A stretch of 27,066 nt of DNA from DASSWG01 sp035704905 (GTDB lineage Bacteria; Bacteroidota; Bacteroidia; Flavobacteriales; Flavobacteriaceae), in contig DASSWN010000212.1 in assembly GCA_035704905.1 (NCBI GenBank), positions 1-27,066 of the forward strand, in the 5' to 3' direction. The notes under the pieces were generated by a model. The model ran no database searches. It had not been told where the DNA came from and saw nothing but the letters and a program-made list of their open reading frames with translations. The position numbers were made by a program, and so were the translations under genes. Of this stretch, positions 7,810 to 15,796 are shown one piece after another (positions within the stretch are counted from its first letter, which is position 1; every line of letters begins with the position of its first letter).

Positions 7810-9078
7810 ATGGGCAGTGATAAAAAAATTATCGATGCCGCAGCAGAAGTTTTATCAGGAAAAACCAAAGGAATCAGACGCGTTTTTCCTTTTTTGGGGC
7901 CAGCCTTTATTGCCGCGGTTGCCTACATCGATCCAGGAAATTTTGCAACGAATATCGCAGCTGGCTCAAAATTTGGCTATCTCCTTCTTTGGGTGATTGC
8001 AATTTCCAACTTATTGGCGGTTCTTATCCAGTCCCTCTCCGCAAAATTGGGCATTGCCACCGGCCATAATTTGCCTGAATTATCCCGAAAGCAATTTCCC
8101 AAATGGGTTTCGGTGCTTTTATGGGTTCAGGGTGAATTGGTTGTAATGGCCACCGATTTGGCTGAATTTATTGGCGCGGCACTCGGTATTTATTTGCTTT
8201 TTGATTTGACCCTGTTGCCATCGGCTATAATAGCAGTGGTGGGTTCCTATGGGATTTTGGAAATGCAACGGCGCGGGTTTCGACCGTTTGAAGCGATTAT
8301 TACCGGCCTTATTTTCGTGGTCGTTATTGCCTTTAGCATTCAAGTTTATTTTGCCGAACCGGAATTGTCATCGGTATTAACGGGTCTGTTTACGCCGAAA
8401 TTCAATGGCGCGGAAAGCGTTCTTTTGGCAACGGGAATTCTGGGGGCCACAGTGATGCCACATGCGATTTATCTTCATTCCGCATTAACCCAAAATCGGG
8501 TAATCGGAAAGAGCGATCAAGAAAAACGAAATATATTTTCTTTCGAATTTATCGATATTTTAATTGCTATGCTGATTGCCGGAGCCATAAATGCTTGTAT
8601 GCTCATTATTGCCGCGAGTCTGTTTTTCGAAAATGGAATAAACGATATGGGCGATTTAAGTATTGCTTACGATCAATTCTATGAAATGGTCGGCCCCTTT
8701 TCAGCCATTTCGTTTGGTGTTGCGCTTCTCGCCGCAGGACTATCCAGTTCTTCCGTGGGCACAAAAACAGGCGATGTCATTATGCAGGGATATATCAAAC
8801 GGCATATTCCAATTTATCTTCGCCGTTTGGTTACCATTATCCCGCCACTAATTATCATTGCAATTGGTGTGAATCCAAGTGACGCGCTGGTTATTAGTCA
8901 GGTAATTTTATCATTCGGGATTCCATTTGCTCTTATTCCGCTGATTGTTTTAACCAGCAACAAGAAAGTAATGGGGTGTTTGGTAAACCATTCCGTTACA
9001 ACAATAATTTCATGGCTTGTAGCGGGGTTGATTATCAGTTTGAATTTCTTCCTTTTATATCAGCTTTTTACGCAATGA
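7810..9078 (+). CDS. mntH: Nramp-family divalent metal (Mn2+/Fe2+) transporter
   Basis: 422 residues with about 11 hydrophobic segments. Proton-coupled uptake of Mn2+ or Fe2+ across the inner membrane. The two unwound-helix metal-binding motifs are intact: DPGN at 41-44 (TM1) and M216-P-H218 (TM6), followed by LHSALTQNR, the conserved cytoplasmic loop of the family. A short cytosolic N-terminus precedes TM1. It is a single gene, convergent with fbp with only 31 bases between the stop codons and no obvious hairpin. Regulation by metal is suggested by the palindrome at 7716-7735. Specificity for Mn over Fe cannot be settled by motif alone. Confidence 0.93.
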   Translation: MGSDKKIIDAAAEVLSGKTKGIRRVFPFLGPAFIAAVAYIDPGNFATNIAAGSKFGYLLLWVIAISNLLAVLIQSLSAKLGIATGHNLPELSRKQFPKWVSVLLWVQGELVVMATDLAEFIGAALGIYLLFDLTLLPSAIIAVVGSYGILEMQRRGFRPFEAIITGLIFVVVIAFSIQVYFAEPELSSVLTGLFTPKFNGAESVLLATGILGATVMPHAIYLHSALTQNRVIGKSDQEKRNIFSFEFIDILIAMLIAGAINACMLIIAASLFFENGINDMGDLSIAYDQFYEMVGPFSAISFGVALLAAGLSSSSVGTKTGDVIMQGYIKRHIPIYLRRLVTIIPPLIIIAIGVNPSDALVISQVILSFGIPFALIPLIVLTSNKKVMGCLVNHSVTTIISWLVAGLIISLNFFLLYQLFTQ

Positions 9079-9109
9079 CCATGAATTCACCATTTTTATA
9101 ATTTCAAAT

Positions 9110-10129
9110 TCAAGATGATGGATTTTTACGCGGTCTCATAAATTCCTCTGCTTTTTCCACCATTTTTTTGCTTCCGCAGAAAAACGGAACGCGTTGGTGC
9201 AATTCTGTAGGTTGAATATCCATTATACGCTGGAAACCATCGCTGGCCTTTCCGCCGGCTTGTTCCGTAATGAAAGCCATGGGATTGCACTCGTACAACA
9301 AGCGCAGTTTTCCATCTTTTGCTTTGGAACTGGTCGGATAAATGTAAATTCCACCTTTGATCATGTTTCTGTGAACGTCAGAAACCAATGAGCCAATGTA
9401 GCGCGAAGTATATGGGCGGTCGCCTTCTTCGGCTTGACAATATTTAATGTAATCTTTCACCCCTTGCGGAAAATGAACGTAATTCCCCTCATTGATGGAA
9501 TAAATATTTCCCGTTTCCGGAAACTGCATATTTGGATGCGATAAGTAATACGTTCCAATTGCCGGGTTCAGCGTAAAACCGTTTACGCCGTGTCCTGTCG
9601 TATAAACCAGCATGGTAGAGGTTCCGTACACAATATATCCGGCGGCCACCTGTTTGTTCCCTGGTTGCAGAAAATCTTCTTTCGTTACCGGGCTTCCCAT
9701 TGGGGTCACGCGGCAATAAACAGAAAAAATAGTGCCTACGGAAACATTCACATCAATATTGGAGCTTCCATCGAGCGGATCGATCATAACAACATATTTG
9801 TTGCTGTTGTCATTGTTGCAACCGTTTATAACGATGAAATCATCATTCTCCTCGGACGCAATTCCACATACAATTTCGCGGTTGGTAAGGGTTTGAATGA
9901 ATTTATCGTTGGCATAAACATCCAATTTTTGCTGTTCTTCCCCTTGAATATTCGTTTCGCCGGCAGCTCCGATTATATCCACCAAACCGGCTTTGTTCAC
10001 TTCGTGGTTCACTACTTTTGCGGCCAATCGCAATGAGTTGATCAGTCTGGAAAGTTCCCCCGAGGAATAAGGAAACGCAGCTTGGTTCTCAATGATGAAT
10101 TCCCCTAAGGTCTGGTTTTTCTTTACCAT
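9110..10129 (-). CDS. fbp: Class 1 fructose-1,6-bisphosphatase
   Basis: 339 residues, standard length for the class. It hydrolyses fructose-1,6-bisphosphate to fructose-6-phosphate in gluconeogenesis. The Mg2+ site is seen in E93-E94 and D117-P-L-D-G-S-S-N, and the substrate-binding C-terminal half includes GKLRLLYECNPMAFITEQAGG. A short lysine-rich tail ends the protein. It diverges from the acetyltransferase gene with 131 bases between start codons, each strand carrying a TAnnTTTG box. Confidence 0.95.
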   Translation of the reverse strand: MVKKNQTLGEFIIENQAAFPYSSGELSRLINSLRLAAKVVNHEVNKAGLVDIIGAAGETNIQGEEQQKLDVYANDKFIQTLTNREIVCGIASEENDDFIVINGCNNDNSNKYVVMIDPLDGSSNIDVNVSVGTIFSVYCRVTPMGSPVTKEDFLQPGNKQVAAGYIVYGTSTMLVYTTGHGVNGFTLNPAIGTYYLSHPNMQFPETGNIYSINEGNYVHFPQGVKDYIKYCQAEEGDRPYTSRYIGSLVSDVHRNMIKGGIYIYPTSSKAKDGKLRLLYECNPMAFITEQAGGKASDGFQRIMDIQPTELHQRVPFFCGSKKMVEKAEEFMRPRKNPSS

Positions 10130-10151
10130 AATAATTGGAATGTAAGTTGTG

Positions 10152-10159
10152 CAAAAGTA
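10152..10159 (-). promoter_or_regulatory. Candidate -7 box for fbp (TACTTTTG on -)
   Basis: Exact TAnnTTTG match, 22 bases upstream of the fbp ATG on the minus strand; no good -33 TTG at the usual distance. Confidence 0.4.
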
Positions 10160-10239
10160 GCGAAAATACAGGTAAAGATTATTTTCTGCTGAATAATGTT
10201 CAATAATATATACTGGCGACCTATAAAAAACAACTTTCT

Positions 10240-10247
10240 TACTTTTG
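10240..10247 (+). promoter_or_regulatory. Candidate -7 box for the GNAT gene (TACTTTTG)
   Basis: Exact TAnnTTTG match, 13 bases before the GNAT ATG. No TTG lies at the ideal -33 distance. Confidence 0.4.
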
Positions 10248-10260
10248 TAAAAAATAGAAT

Positions 10261-10746
10261 ATGACTTCTTATAAAATTCGACCCGCCGAAAAGCACGACA
10301 TGCATGAAGTGCTGTTGTTGATCAAAGAACTTGCTGTTTTTGAAAAGGAACCGGAAGCCGTGGAAATTACCGTAGAAGATTTGCAGCGCGATGGTTTTGG
10401 TGAAAAAAAATTGTTTTTCTGTTTCGTTGCGGAAGTGGAAGGGCAAATTCAAGGAATGGCGTTGGCTTATTTTCGTTATTCCACATGGAAGGGAAAAACG
10501 GTACATTTGGAAGATTTGATTGTTCGGGAAGAATTTCGCGGAATAGGCCTGGGTGCCGGGTTATACGAAAAAGTCATGCAATTTGCCAAAAATGAAGGCG
10601 TAAAACGTGTGGAATGGGTTGTGTTGGATTGGAATTCTGGTGCCATCGAATTCTACAAAAAAACCGGGGCCACCATCCTTAAAAATTGGCACTTGGCACA
10701 ATTTGATGAAAAAGCACTGGACAAATTTCTGTCGAATCGCAAATAA
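10261..10746 (+). CDS. GNAT acetyltransferase, spermidine/spermine N1-acetyltransferase-like
   Basis: 161 residues, one GNAT domain. The layout follows eukaryotic diamine/SSAT enzymes closely: IRPAEKHDMHEVLLLIKELA at the N-terminus, DLQRDGFGE near 40-48, then VHLEDLIV (E84, D85), the acetyl-CoA loop R93-G-I-G-L-G98 and FYKKTGA with Y132, the position of the catalytic tyrosine in SSAT. The substrate is therefore plausibly a polyamine, a diamine or a related amine such as thialysine, but bacterial members are uncharacterised. It lies 112 bases before aspartate kinase on the same strand and may be co-transcribed. Confidence 0.85.
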   Translation: MTSYKIRPAEKHDMHEVLLLIKELAVFEKEPEAVEITVEDLQRDGFGEKKLFFCFVAEVEGQIQGMALAYFRYSTWKGKTVHLEDLIVREEFRGIGLGAGLYEKVMQFAKNEGVKRVEWVVLDWNSGAIEFYKKTGATILKNWHLAQFDEKALDKFLSNRK

Positions 10747-10818
10747 TAAAATGAAAATAGCGAAAGGGCTTGCGGCTTACCATATTTACTACTGAAGATT
10801 TGCGATTAATCCATTAAC

Positions 10819-10850
10819 CGATCACTAAATCACTCATCCTAAAATCACAC
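10819..10850. repeat. AATCACTAAATCACT-type intergenic repeat
   Basis: The words 'atcactaaatcactcatcc' and 'aaatcacac' precede aspartate kinase. A longer related run is found at 15760-15803 upstream of gldD. These low-complexity repeats are common between flavobacterial genes. Confidence 0.45.
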
Positions 10851-10858
10851 AACAAAGA

Positions 10859-12139
10859 ATGGAAATACACAAATTCGGCGGTGCCTCGGTAAAAGATTCG
10901 GGCAGTGTAAAAAACATGGCTGGGATTCTAAGAAAAACCGGCCCAAAAAATAAAGTTATTGTGGTTTCGGCAATGGGCAAAACCACCAACGCATTGGAGA
11001 AAATCATAGCTAATTATTTTAACGACCGGACTATCTTAAAAGAAAGTATTGCGGAAGTTCGCTATTTCCACTTAAAAATTGCTGCAGAATTGTTCGGAAC
11101 CGGTCCGCATGTGGTTTTTGATAAAATTGAAGCTTATTTTGAAGATTTGATTACGTTTTTGTCCCGAAACAAATCGCCAAATTACGATTTTGTGTACGAT
11201 CAGGTAATTGGTTTTGGCGAACTGCTCAGCACCACAATTATCAGTGAATTTCTTCTAGAAGAAAATCTACAAAATACATGGATAGATGTGCGCGACCTTT
11301 TAAAGACGGATGCCGTTTATCGAGGGGCGCACGTGAATTGGGACCAAACCCAAGTAAACATAAAAGCAGCGGTTGATCCGCAAAAGTTAAGTATTGTTCA
11401 AGGTTTCATTGCTTCCGATGAAGACAATTTCACGACAAGTTTGGGTCGCGAAGGCAGTGATTACTCGGCGGCGATTTTTGCCTACTGCTTGAATGCGGAA
11501 AGCCTCAGCATTTGGAAAGATGTGGATGGAGTAATGAACGCCGATCCGAAGTTTTTTGAAAATGCCCGGCTTCTGGAACAGATTTCGTATCAGGAAGCCA
11601 TCGAACTGGCGTTTTACGGGGCTTCTGTCATTCATCCAAAAACATTGCAACCGCTTCAGAAAAAGGAAATTCCGCTATACGTAAAATCTTTTTTTCATCC
11701 CGAAAAACCAGGTACAAAAGTGTTCAAGCCCTTCGCGGTTGATAATTTGGGAGCCTTGCAGCATATTCTGCCACAAATGCCATGTTTCATCGTGAAGAAA
11801 AACTTGTTGTTGGTTACGCTTTCTTCCTTGGATTTTTCTTTTATTGTGGAGAAAAATATCAGTGAAATTTTCGCCCTTTTTCATCAGTTTCAAATAAAAG
11901 TTGGATTGATACAGAATTCGGCCATTAGTTTTTCGGTTTGTATTGAAAACAAATACCACACCATTGAAAAGCTGATCGCCAATTTAAAAAGCAATTACAA
12001 AGTGGGATACAACGAAAATGTTTCCCTTTACACGATACGGCATTTTACCACGGAAGTTGTCGAAAGTTTGGAACAGGGCAAACAGGTTTTATTGAAACAA
12101 ACCACGCAAAAAACCGTGCAGCTAATTGTGAAGGAATAA
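10859..12139 (+). CDS. Aspartate kinase (monofunctional)
   Basis: 426 residues. It phosphorylates aspartate, the first step towards lysine, threonine, methionine and diaminopimelate. The amino-acid kinase fold is complete: KFGGASVKD at residues 5-13, the nucleotide and aspartate site at about 192-203 (TTSLGREGSDYS), then WKDVDGVMNADP and ASVIHPKTLQPL. The C-terminal 125 residues hold one recognisable ACT-like segment (SSLDFSFIVEKNISEIFALF) and a shortened remainder, so the two-ACT regulatory module of LysC enzymes looks incomplete. No homoserine dehydrogenase domain is fused. It is followed 46 bases later by olsF. Confidence 0.92.
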   Translation: MEIHKFGGASVKDSGSVKNMAGILRKTGPKNKVIVVSAMGKTTNALEKIIANYFNDRTILKESIAEVRYFHLKIAAELFGTGPHVVFDKIEAYFEDLITFLSRNKSPNYDFVYDQVIGFGELLSTTIISEFLLEENLQNTWIDVRDLLKTDAVYRGAHVNWDQTQVNIKAAVDPQKLSIVQGFIASDEDNFTTSLGREGSDYSAAIFAYCLNAESLSIWKDVDGVMNADPKFFENARLLEQISYQEAIELAFYGASVIHPKTLQPLQKKEIPLYVKSFFHPEKPGTKVFKPFAVDNLGALQHILPQMPCFIVKKNLLLVTLSSLDFSFIVEKNISEIFALFHQFQIKVGLIQNSAISFSVCIENKYHTIEKLIANLKSNYKVGYNENVSLYTIRHFTTEVVESLEQGKQVLLKQTTQKTVQLIVKE

Positions 12140-12159
12140 AGCGCATGTTGTTTTTTTGT

Positions 12160-12167
12160 TATATTTG
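12160..12167 (+). promoter_or_regulatory. Candidate -7 box for olsF (TATATTTG)
   Basis: Exact TAnnTTTG match between the aspartate kinase stop and the olsF ATG (18 bases before it). It suggests olsF has its own promoter, although no TTG is at the ideal -33 distance. Confidence 0.4.
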
Positions 12168-12185
12168 TTGAGAAACGAAAGGATC

Positions 12186-13991
12186 ATGGGAATCGTCAAT
12201 GCAAAGGAAGTGGCCAAAGGTTTGCATATCGACAAATTTGGCTTCTTGGGCACTTTTCTTGGTGCCATGGTTCTCAAAATCACCAAACTTTCCACCCTTA
12301 ATTCCATTTACGATAAAAATAAACATCTCGCCGGAACGGTTTTTCTGGATGGGATAATGAATGATTTGGAAGTGGAATTCGAAATTCCCGAAAAGGATTT
12401 GAAACGAATTCCCAAAACAGGGGCGTTCATCACTATTTCCAATCATCCGTTGGGCGGAATTGATGGAATTATTCTGCTGAAATTGTTGCTCGAAAGCCGG
12501 CCCGATTACAAGATCATTGCTAATTTTCTATTACAAAGATTGGTTCCTTTAAAACCGTATATTATGCCGGTAAATCCTTTTGAGGATAGGAAAACCTTGC
12601 AATCGAGTATGTTCGGTTTAAAAGAAGCCTTGTTGCATGTGAAGAATGGTCACCCGTTGGGAATTTTTCCTGCCGGGGAAGTTTCAACTTCGCGCGAAGA
12701 TCATAGCATTGTTGACAAAGCTTGGGCTTCTTCGGCCATGAAACTGGTTCAGCGCGCCAAAGTGCCGGTAATTCCGGTTTATTTCCATGCGAAAAACAGT
12801 CCTGCTTTTTATCGGTTGGCACAGCTGAACGGCTCCTTGCGCACGGCCAAACTCCCGAGTGAAATGCTGAACCAAAAAAATCGCAAAATACGGGTGCGCA
12901 TTGGAAATCCCATTTCTGTAAAAGATCAGGACGATCATCCGGATATTGAAGGGTTCACGTCTTTTCTTCGTAAAAAAACCTATATGCTTTCCAGCGCTTT
13001 TCATAAGAAAACCTTGTTGGAAAATATTCCCCAAATCAAATTCCCTCGGTCACATAAAATGCCGTCCAATATCGCATTGGAAACTTCTGACCATTTGACA
13101 CAAAAGGAAATTGATTTTTGTCGGGCCAATGATAAACGGCTGCTTATCAGTAAAAATTATGAAGTTTTTCTGGCAAAGCGTTCCGAGATTCCGAATATTG
13201 TGCTGGAAATTGGTCGCCTTCGCGAAATCACTTTTCGAGCGATTGGCGAAGGAACGAACAAATCGGTGGATTTGGACAAATTTGATAATTTTTATTATCA
13301 TTTGTTTTTGTACGACAACGAAACCCAAAAAATTGCAGGCGCTTACCGCATGGGAATGGGTTCCGAAATTTTTTCGAAACATGGAATCGATGGGTTTTAT
13401 CTTCATGAATTGTTCCGCTTTGAACCGGAATTGTATCGAATGATGCGGCAATCCATTGAAATGGGCCGTGCATTTATTGTGAAAGATTATCAGCAAAAAC
13501 CCATGCCGCTATTTCTTTTATGGAAGGGAATTGTGCATTGCACGCTACGTTTTCCGGAACACAATTATTTAATTGGCGGGGTGAGCATCAGTAATAAATT
13601 TTCGTCATTTTCGAAATCCATGATGATCGAATTCATGAAATCGCATTATTACGATCCGTATGTGGCACAATATGTTCACCCAAAAAAGGAATTCAAAGTA
13701 AAATTGAAAGATGCCGATAAGGATTTCGTTTTTGATGAAACCGAAGCTGATCTCAATAAATTCGATAAAATCATTGACGAACTGGAACCCGACAATTTGC
13801 GGATGCCCGTTTTGTTGAAAAAATACATCAAACAAAACGCGAAAGTGGTGGCTTTCAATGTGGATCCGCTTTTCAATAATGCCGTCGATGGGCTAATGTA
13901 CATTCGAATTGCCGACCTGCCCGAAAGTACCGTGAAACCTGTAATGGAAGAATTTCAAGCCGAACTGGAACGGAAAACGAACAGTGAATAA
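12186..13991 (+). CDS. olsF: Bifunctional acyltransferase, OlsF-type ornithine/aminolipid synthase
   Basis: 601 residues from the ATG at 12186; the frame extends to 12156 but only through non-ATG codons. The N-terminal half (about 1-300) is a PlsC/OlsA-like O-acyltransferase with N86-H-P-L-G-G-I-D93 and the FPAGEVS block at 161-167. The C-terminal half (about 330-530) is an OlsB/hemolysin-type GNAT-fold N-acyltransferase, with LREITFRAIGEGTN from about 345 and IAGAYRMGMG. This two-domain order is that of OlsF, which in Serratia and Flavobacterium makes ornithine lipids: the C-terminal domain forms the N-acyl amino acid and the N-terminal domain adds the second acyl chain. The head group could be another amino acid such as glycine. 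The gene overlaps the next by 8 bases. Confidence 0.85.
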   Translation: MGIVNAKEVAKGLHIDKFGFLGTFLGAMVLKITKLSTLNSIYDKNKHLAGTVFLDGIMNDLEVEFEIPEKDLKRIPKTGAFITISNHPLGGIDGIILLKLLLESRPDYKIIANFLLQRLVPLKPYIMPVNPFEDRKTLQSSMFGLKEALLHVKNGHPLGIFPAGEVSTSREDHSIVDKAWASSAMKLVQRAKVPVIPVYFHAKNSPAFYRLAQLNGSLRTAKLPSEMLNQKNRKIRVRIGNPISVKDQDDHPDIEGFTSFLRKKTYMLSSAFHKKTLLENIPQIKFPRSHKMPSNIALETSDHLTQKEIDFCRANDKRLLISKNYEVFLAKRSEIPNIVLEIGRLREITFRAIGEGTNKSVDLDKFDNFYYHLFLYDNETQKIAGAYRMGMGSEIFSKHGIDGFYLHELFRFEPELYRMMRQSIEMGRAFIVKDYQQKPMPLFLLWKGIVHCTLRFPEHNYLIGGVSISNKFSSFSKSMMIEFMKSHYYDPYVAQYVHPKKEFKVKLKDADKDFVFDETEADLNKFDKIIDELEPDNLRMPVLLKKYIKQNAKVVAFNVDPLFNNAVDGLMYIRIADLPESTVKPVMEEFQAELERKTNSE

Positions 13992-15111
13992 GCACACTCA
14001 TTTGAAAAATTGTTTCCGCAATACTAAGTTTTGGACGACAATATTTTTTGGGCTTCTGGTTTTTCAAGGAACAGCCCAGAAAATAATAGAAGGACAGGTG
14101 ATCGATTCCATTACCCGGCATCCCATCGAAGGGGCAACCATTTTTTTCGATCAAACAAGTTTATGGACCATAACGGACGAAAGCGGGCATTTCCGAATGG
14201 AAATACAAACGAGTACCACTGCGCCGTTGCTTGTCAGTTTTTTAGGCTATGAGCGGGAAGTAGTGAAAAATCCGTTCGATGATAAAAACAAAACCTTATT
14301 GATGCAACGCGCCAAAAATGAATTGGCCGCAGTAACGATTACGGGTCACCAACAAAAAAAAGGGAAACTATTGCAATCGGTTGCCAATGCACCAAATTTG
14401 AAAAAATTCGACGATTTATTTCGGAGTTTGTTTATTGGAAAAGGAAAAGCAGCCGAAAGGACCAGAATTAAAAATCCGGAAATGCTTCGATTTTTGTACG
14501 ATTCGGTGCAAAAAGTGGTGTCCATTAGTTCGGAAGTTCCTTTGGTTGTTGAAAACGATTATTTGAAGTACCGAATCATCTACAACTTGGATACGGCCAG
14601 CATTGCTTATTCCTATAATAAAGAATTCGACATGCTCATACCCAAAACGTTCGTAGTTGCGGGAAAATCATTTTTTCAAGATTTATTGGATCCGAACAAA
14701 AGCAACAAACGTTTTTATAAAAGAAGGGACGAAGCTTATTTTGGCTCGGTTCTGCATTTTATGCGTGCATTGAAAAAAAACGATTTTCACGCGGAAGGTT
14801 TTTCTGTTTTTGGCCAAGATTCAATTCAAATCTCACATACTTCCAGTGAAACAATTGCAAAGATGAAAAAGGTGGCCGTACATTTTGAAATTATTCCCCG
14901 CAACGGTTTCACCGAAATAATCCCACCTCCAAAATTCACCATTATTTATGATGAGCAATGGTCCGAAGTGCATGCCAAACAAAATTTCGGGATAGATGGA
15001 CTTGGGAATTATTTCCCGTGGAACGCCCTGAAATTCAGCGGATTTTTAGGCCGGACGGGTATTTCTTCGCTTGTGCCGTTGAATTTCCGATCGCAAGCAG
15101 GTTCAGATTGA
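13984..15111 (+). CDS. Exported protein with carboxypeptidase-regulatory-like domain
   Basis: 375 residues starting with GTG at 13984, inside the last codons of olsF (8-base overlap), so translation is probably coupled. A signal peptide covers about residues 1-32 (ending FQGTAQ). It is followed by a CarboxypepD_reg-like beta-sandwich at about 34-105 (IIEGQVIDSITRHPIEGATI, ITDESGHFRMEI, VSFLGYE), the domain seen at the front of many Bacteroidota outer-membrane proteins. The remaining 270 residues match no domain I recognise. They lack a TonB-dependent barrel and a T9SS tail, and contain lysine-rich helical stretches. The protein is probably periplasmic or bound to the outer membrane. Pairing with olsF suggests an envelope role, but this is inference. 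Confidence 0.75.
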   Translation: MNKHTHLKNCFRNTKFWTTIFFGLLVFQGTAQKIIEGQVIDSITRHPIEGATIFFDQTSLWTITDESGHFRMEIQTSTTAPLLVSFLGYEREVVKNPFDDKNKTLLMQRAKNELAAVTITGHQQKKGKLLQSVANAPNLKKFDDLFRSLFIGKGKAAERTRIKNPEMLRFLYDSVQKVVSISSEVPLVVENDYLKYRIIYNLDTASIAYSYNKEFDMLIPKTFVVAGKSFFQDLLDPNKSNKRFYKRRDEAYFGSVLHFMRALKKNDFHAEGFSVFGQDSIQISHTSSETIAKMKKVAVHFEIIPRNGFTEIIPPPKFTIIYDEQWSEVHAKQNFGIDGLGNYFPWNALKFSGFLGRTGISSLVPLNFRSQAGSD

Positions 15112-15126
15112 CCGCAATCTTTCCAA

Positions 15127-15693
15127 TCATTCGACGCGCCAACGAATACTTTCCATTAAATGCCGAATATCTTTGATAAGATAATCTGCCGCCGGAACAA
15201 TGGAATCGTAATTTGGCCGCACATTAAAATAAACCGAGCCGGTCAGAAAGTGGTTCAAACTATCGGTGACATAAAATTGTGCTTGGGAAGCCGCATCGCC
15301 GGTAACCTTGTAAAAATTGCCATAAACTTGGTGAAAATCGTTGGTGTAGGTTTCGCTTTCAATTCCCGAAGCTTTGATCGTATGTTCCAAAGGAAGTTTT
15401 TGGGCATCCAACAATAGTTTTTTTAAATCATTATGAACCGGTTTGTACGTCAAAAAAATAGTTCCATTGAGTTCCGGATATTTTAAATTGAACCAGCAAC
15501 GATGCGCCTCACGCGCCGGGGCAATATCTGCAATTTTGTTCTTTTCGAACGAAAATGGGCAATCCATATACACGCGGTGATATTCCGGAGCGGGATATTT
15601 TAACGCCAAAAAACCTTTGGGTTTGGGTTGAACATCGTCTTCGCAAGCGCAAAAAACAAGTGCTGTTATAAATATTGCAATTAATTTTTTCAT
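15127..15693 (-). CDS. gldD: Gliding motility lipoprotein GldD
   Basis: 188 residues. A lipoprotein signal peptide (MKKLIAIFITALVFCAC) points to lipidation at C17, followed by EDDVQPKPKGFLALKYPAPEY, the typical GldD start. Conserved features include CPFSFEKN and the tryptophan/tyrosine-rich central part (CWFNLKYPELNGTIFLTYKP). In Flavobacterium johnsoniae gldD is required for gliding. It is the last gene of a minus-strand set mutY-ssb-gldE-gldD, the same neighbourhood as in other flavobacteria. It is separated from gldE by 103 bases filled with repeats, and is convergent with the carboxypeptidase-regulatory-like gene. Confidence 0.93.
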   Translation of the reverse strand: MKKLIAIFITALVFCACEDDVQPKPKGFLALKYPAPEYHRVYMDCPFSFEKNKIADIAPAREAHRCWFNLKYPELNGTIFLTYKPVHNDLKKLLLDAQKLPLEHTIKASGIESETYTNDFHQVYGNFYKVTGDAASQAQFYVTDSLNHFLTGSVYFNVRPNYDSIVPAADYLIKDIRHLMESIRWRVE

Positions 15694-15796
15694 GAGGCTT
15701 TAGGCATTAAGCTATAAGCTTTAGGCTCAAAATTGTTATTATTGCTGGACCATTTCCTTGATCACCCATCACCAAATCACTAAACCACCAAATAAA
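15694..15796. repeat. Repeat-filled spacer between gldE and gldD
   Basis: Two dispersed repeat types fill the spacer. One is a TTTAGGCATTAAGCTATAAGC-like segment (15697-15727), related in inverted orientation to 3221-3258. The other is a GATCACC/AAATCACT run (15760-15796, continuing to 15803 in the gldE 3' end), related to 10819-10850. No separate promoter is clear, so gldD may depend on read-through from gldE. Confidence 0.5.

Noticed and set aside
10607..10795. Alternative + strand frame across the end of the GNAT gene
   Set aside because: It is out of frame with the conserved GNAT motifs and lacks domain similarity.
12159..14154. Several minus-strand open frames across olsF
   Set aside because: They mirror the codons of a well supported gene and show no protein family features.
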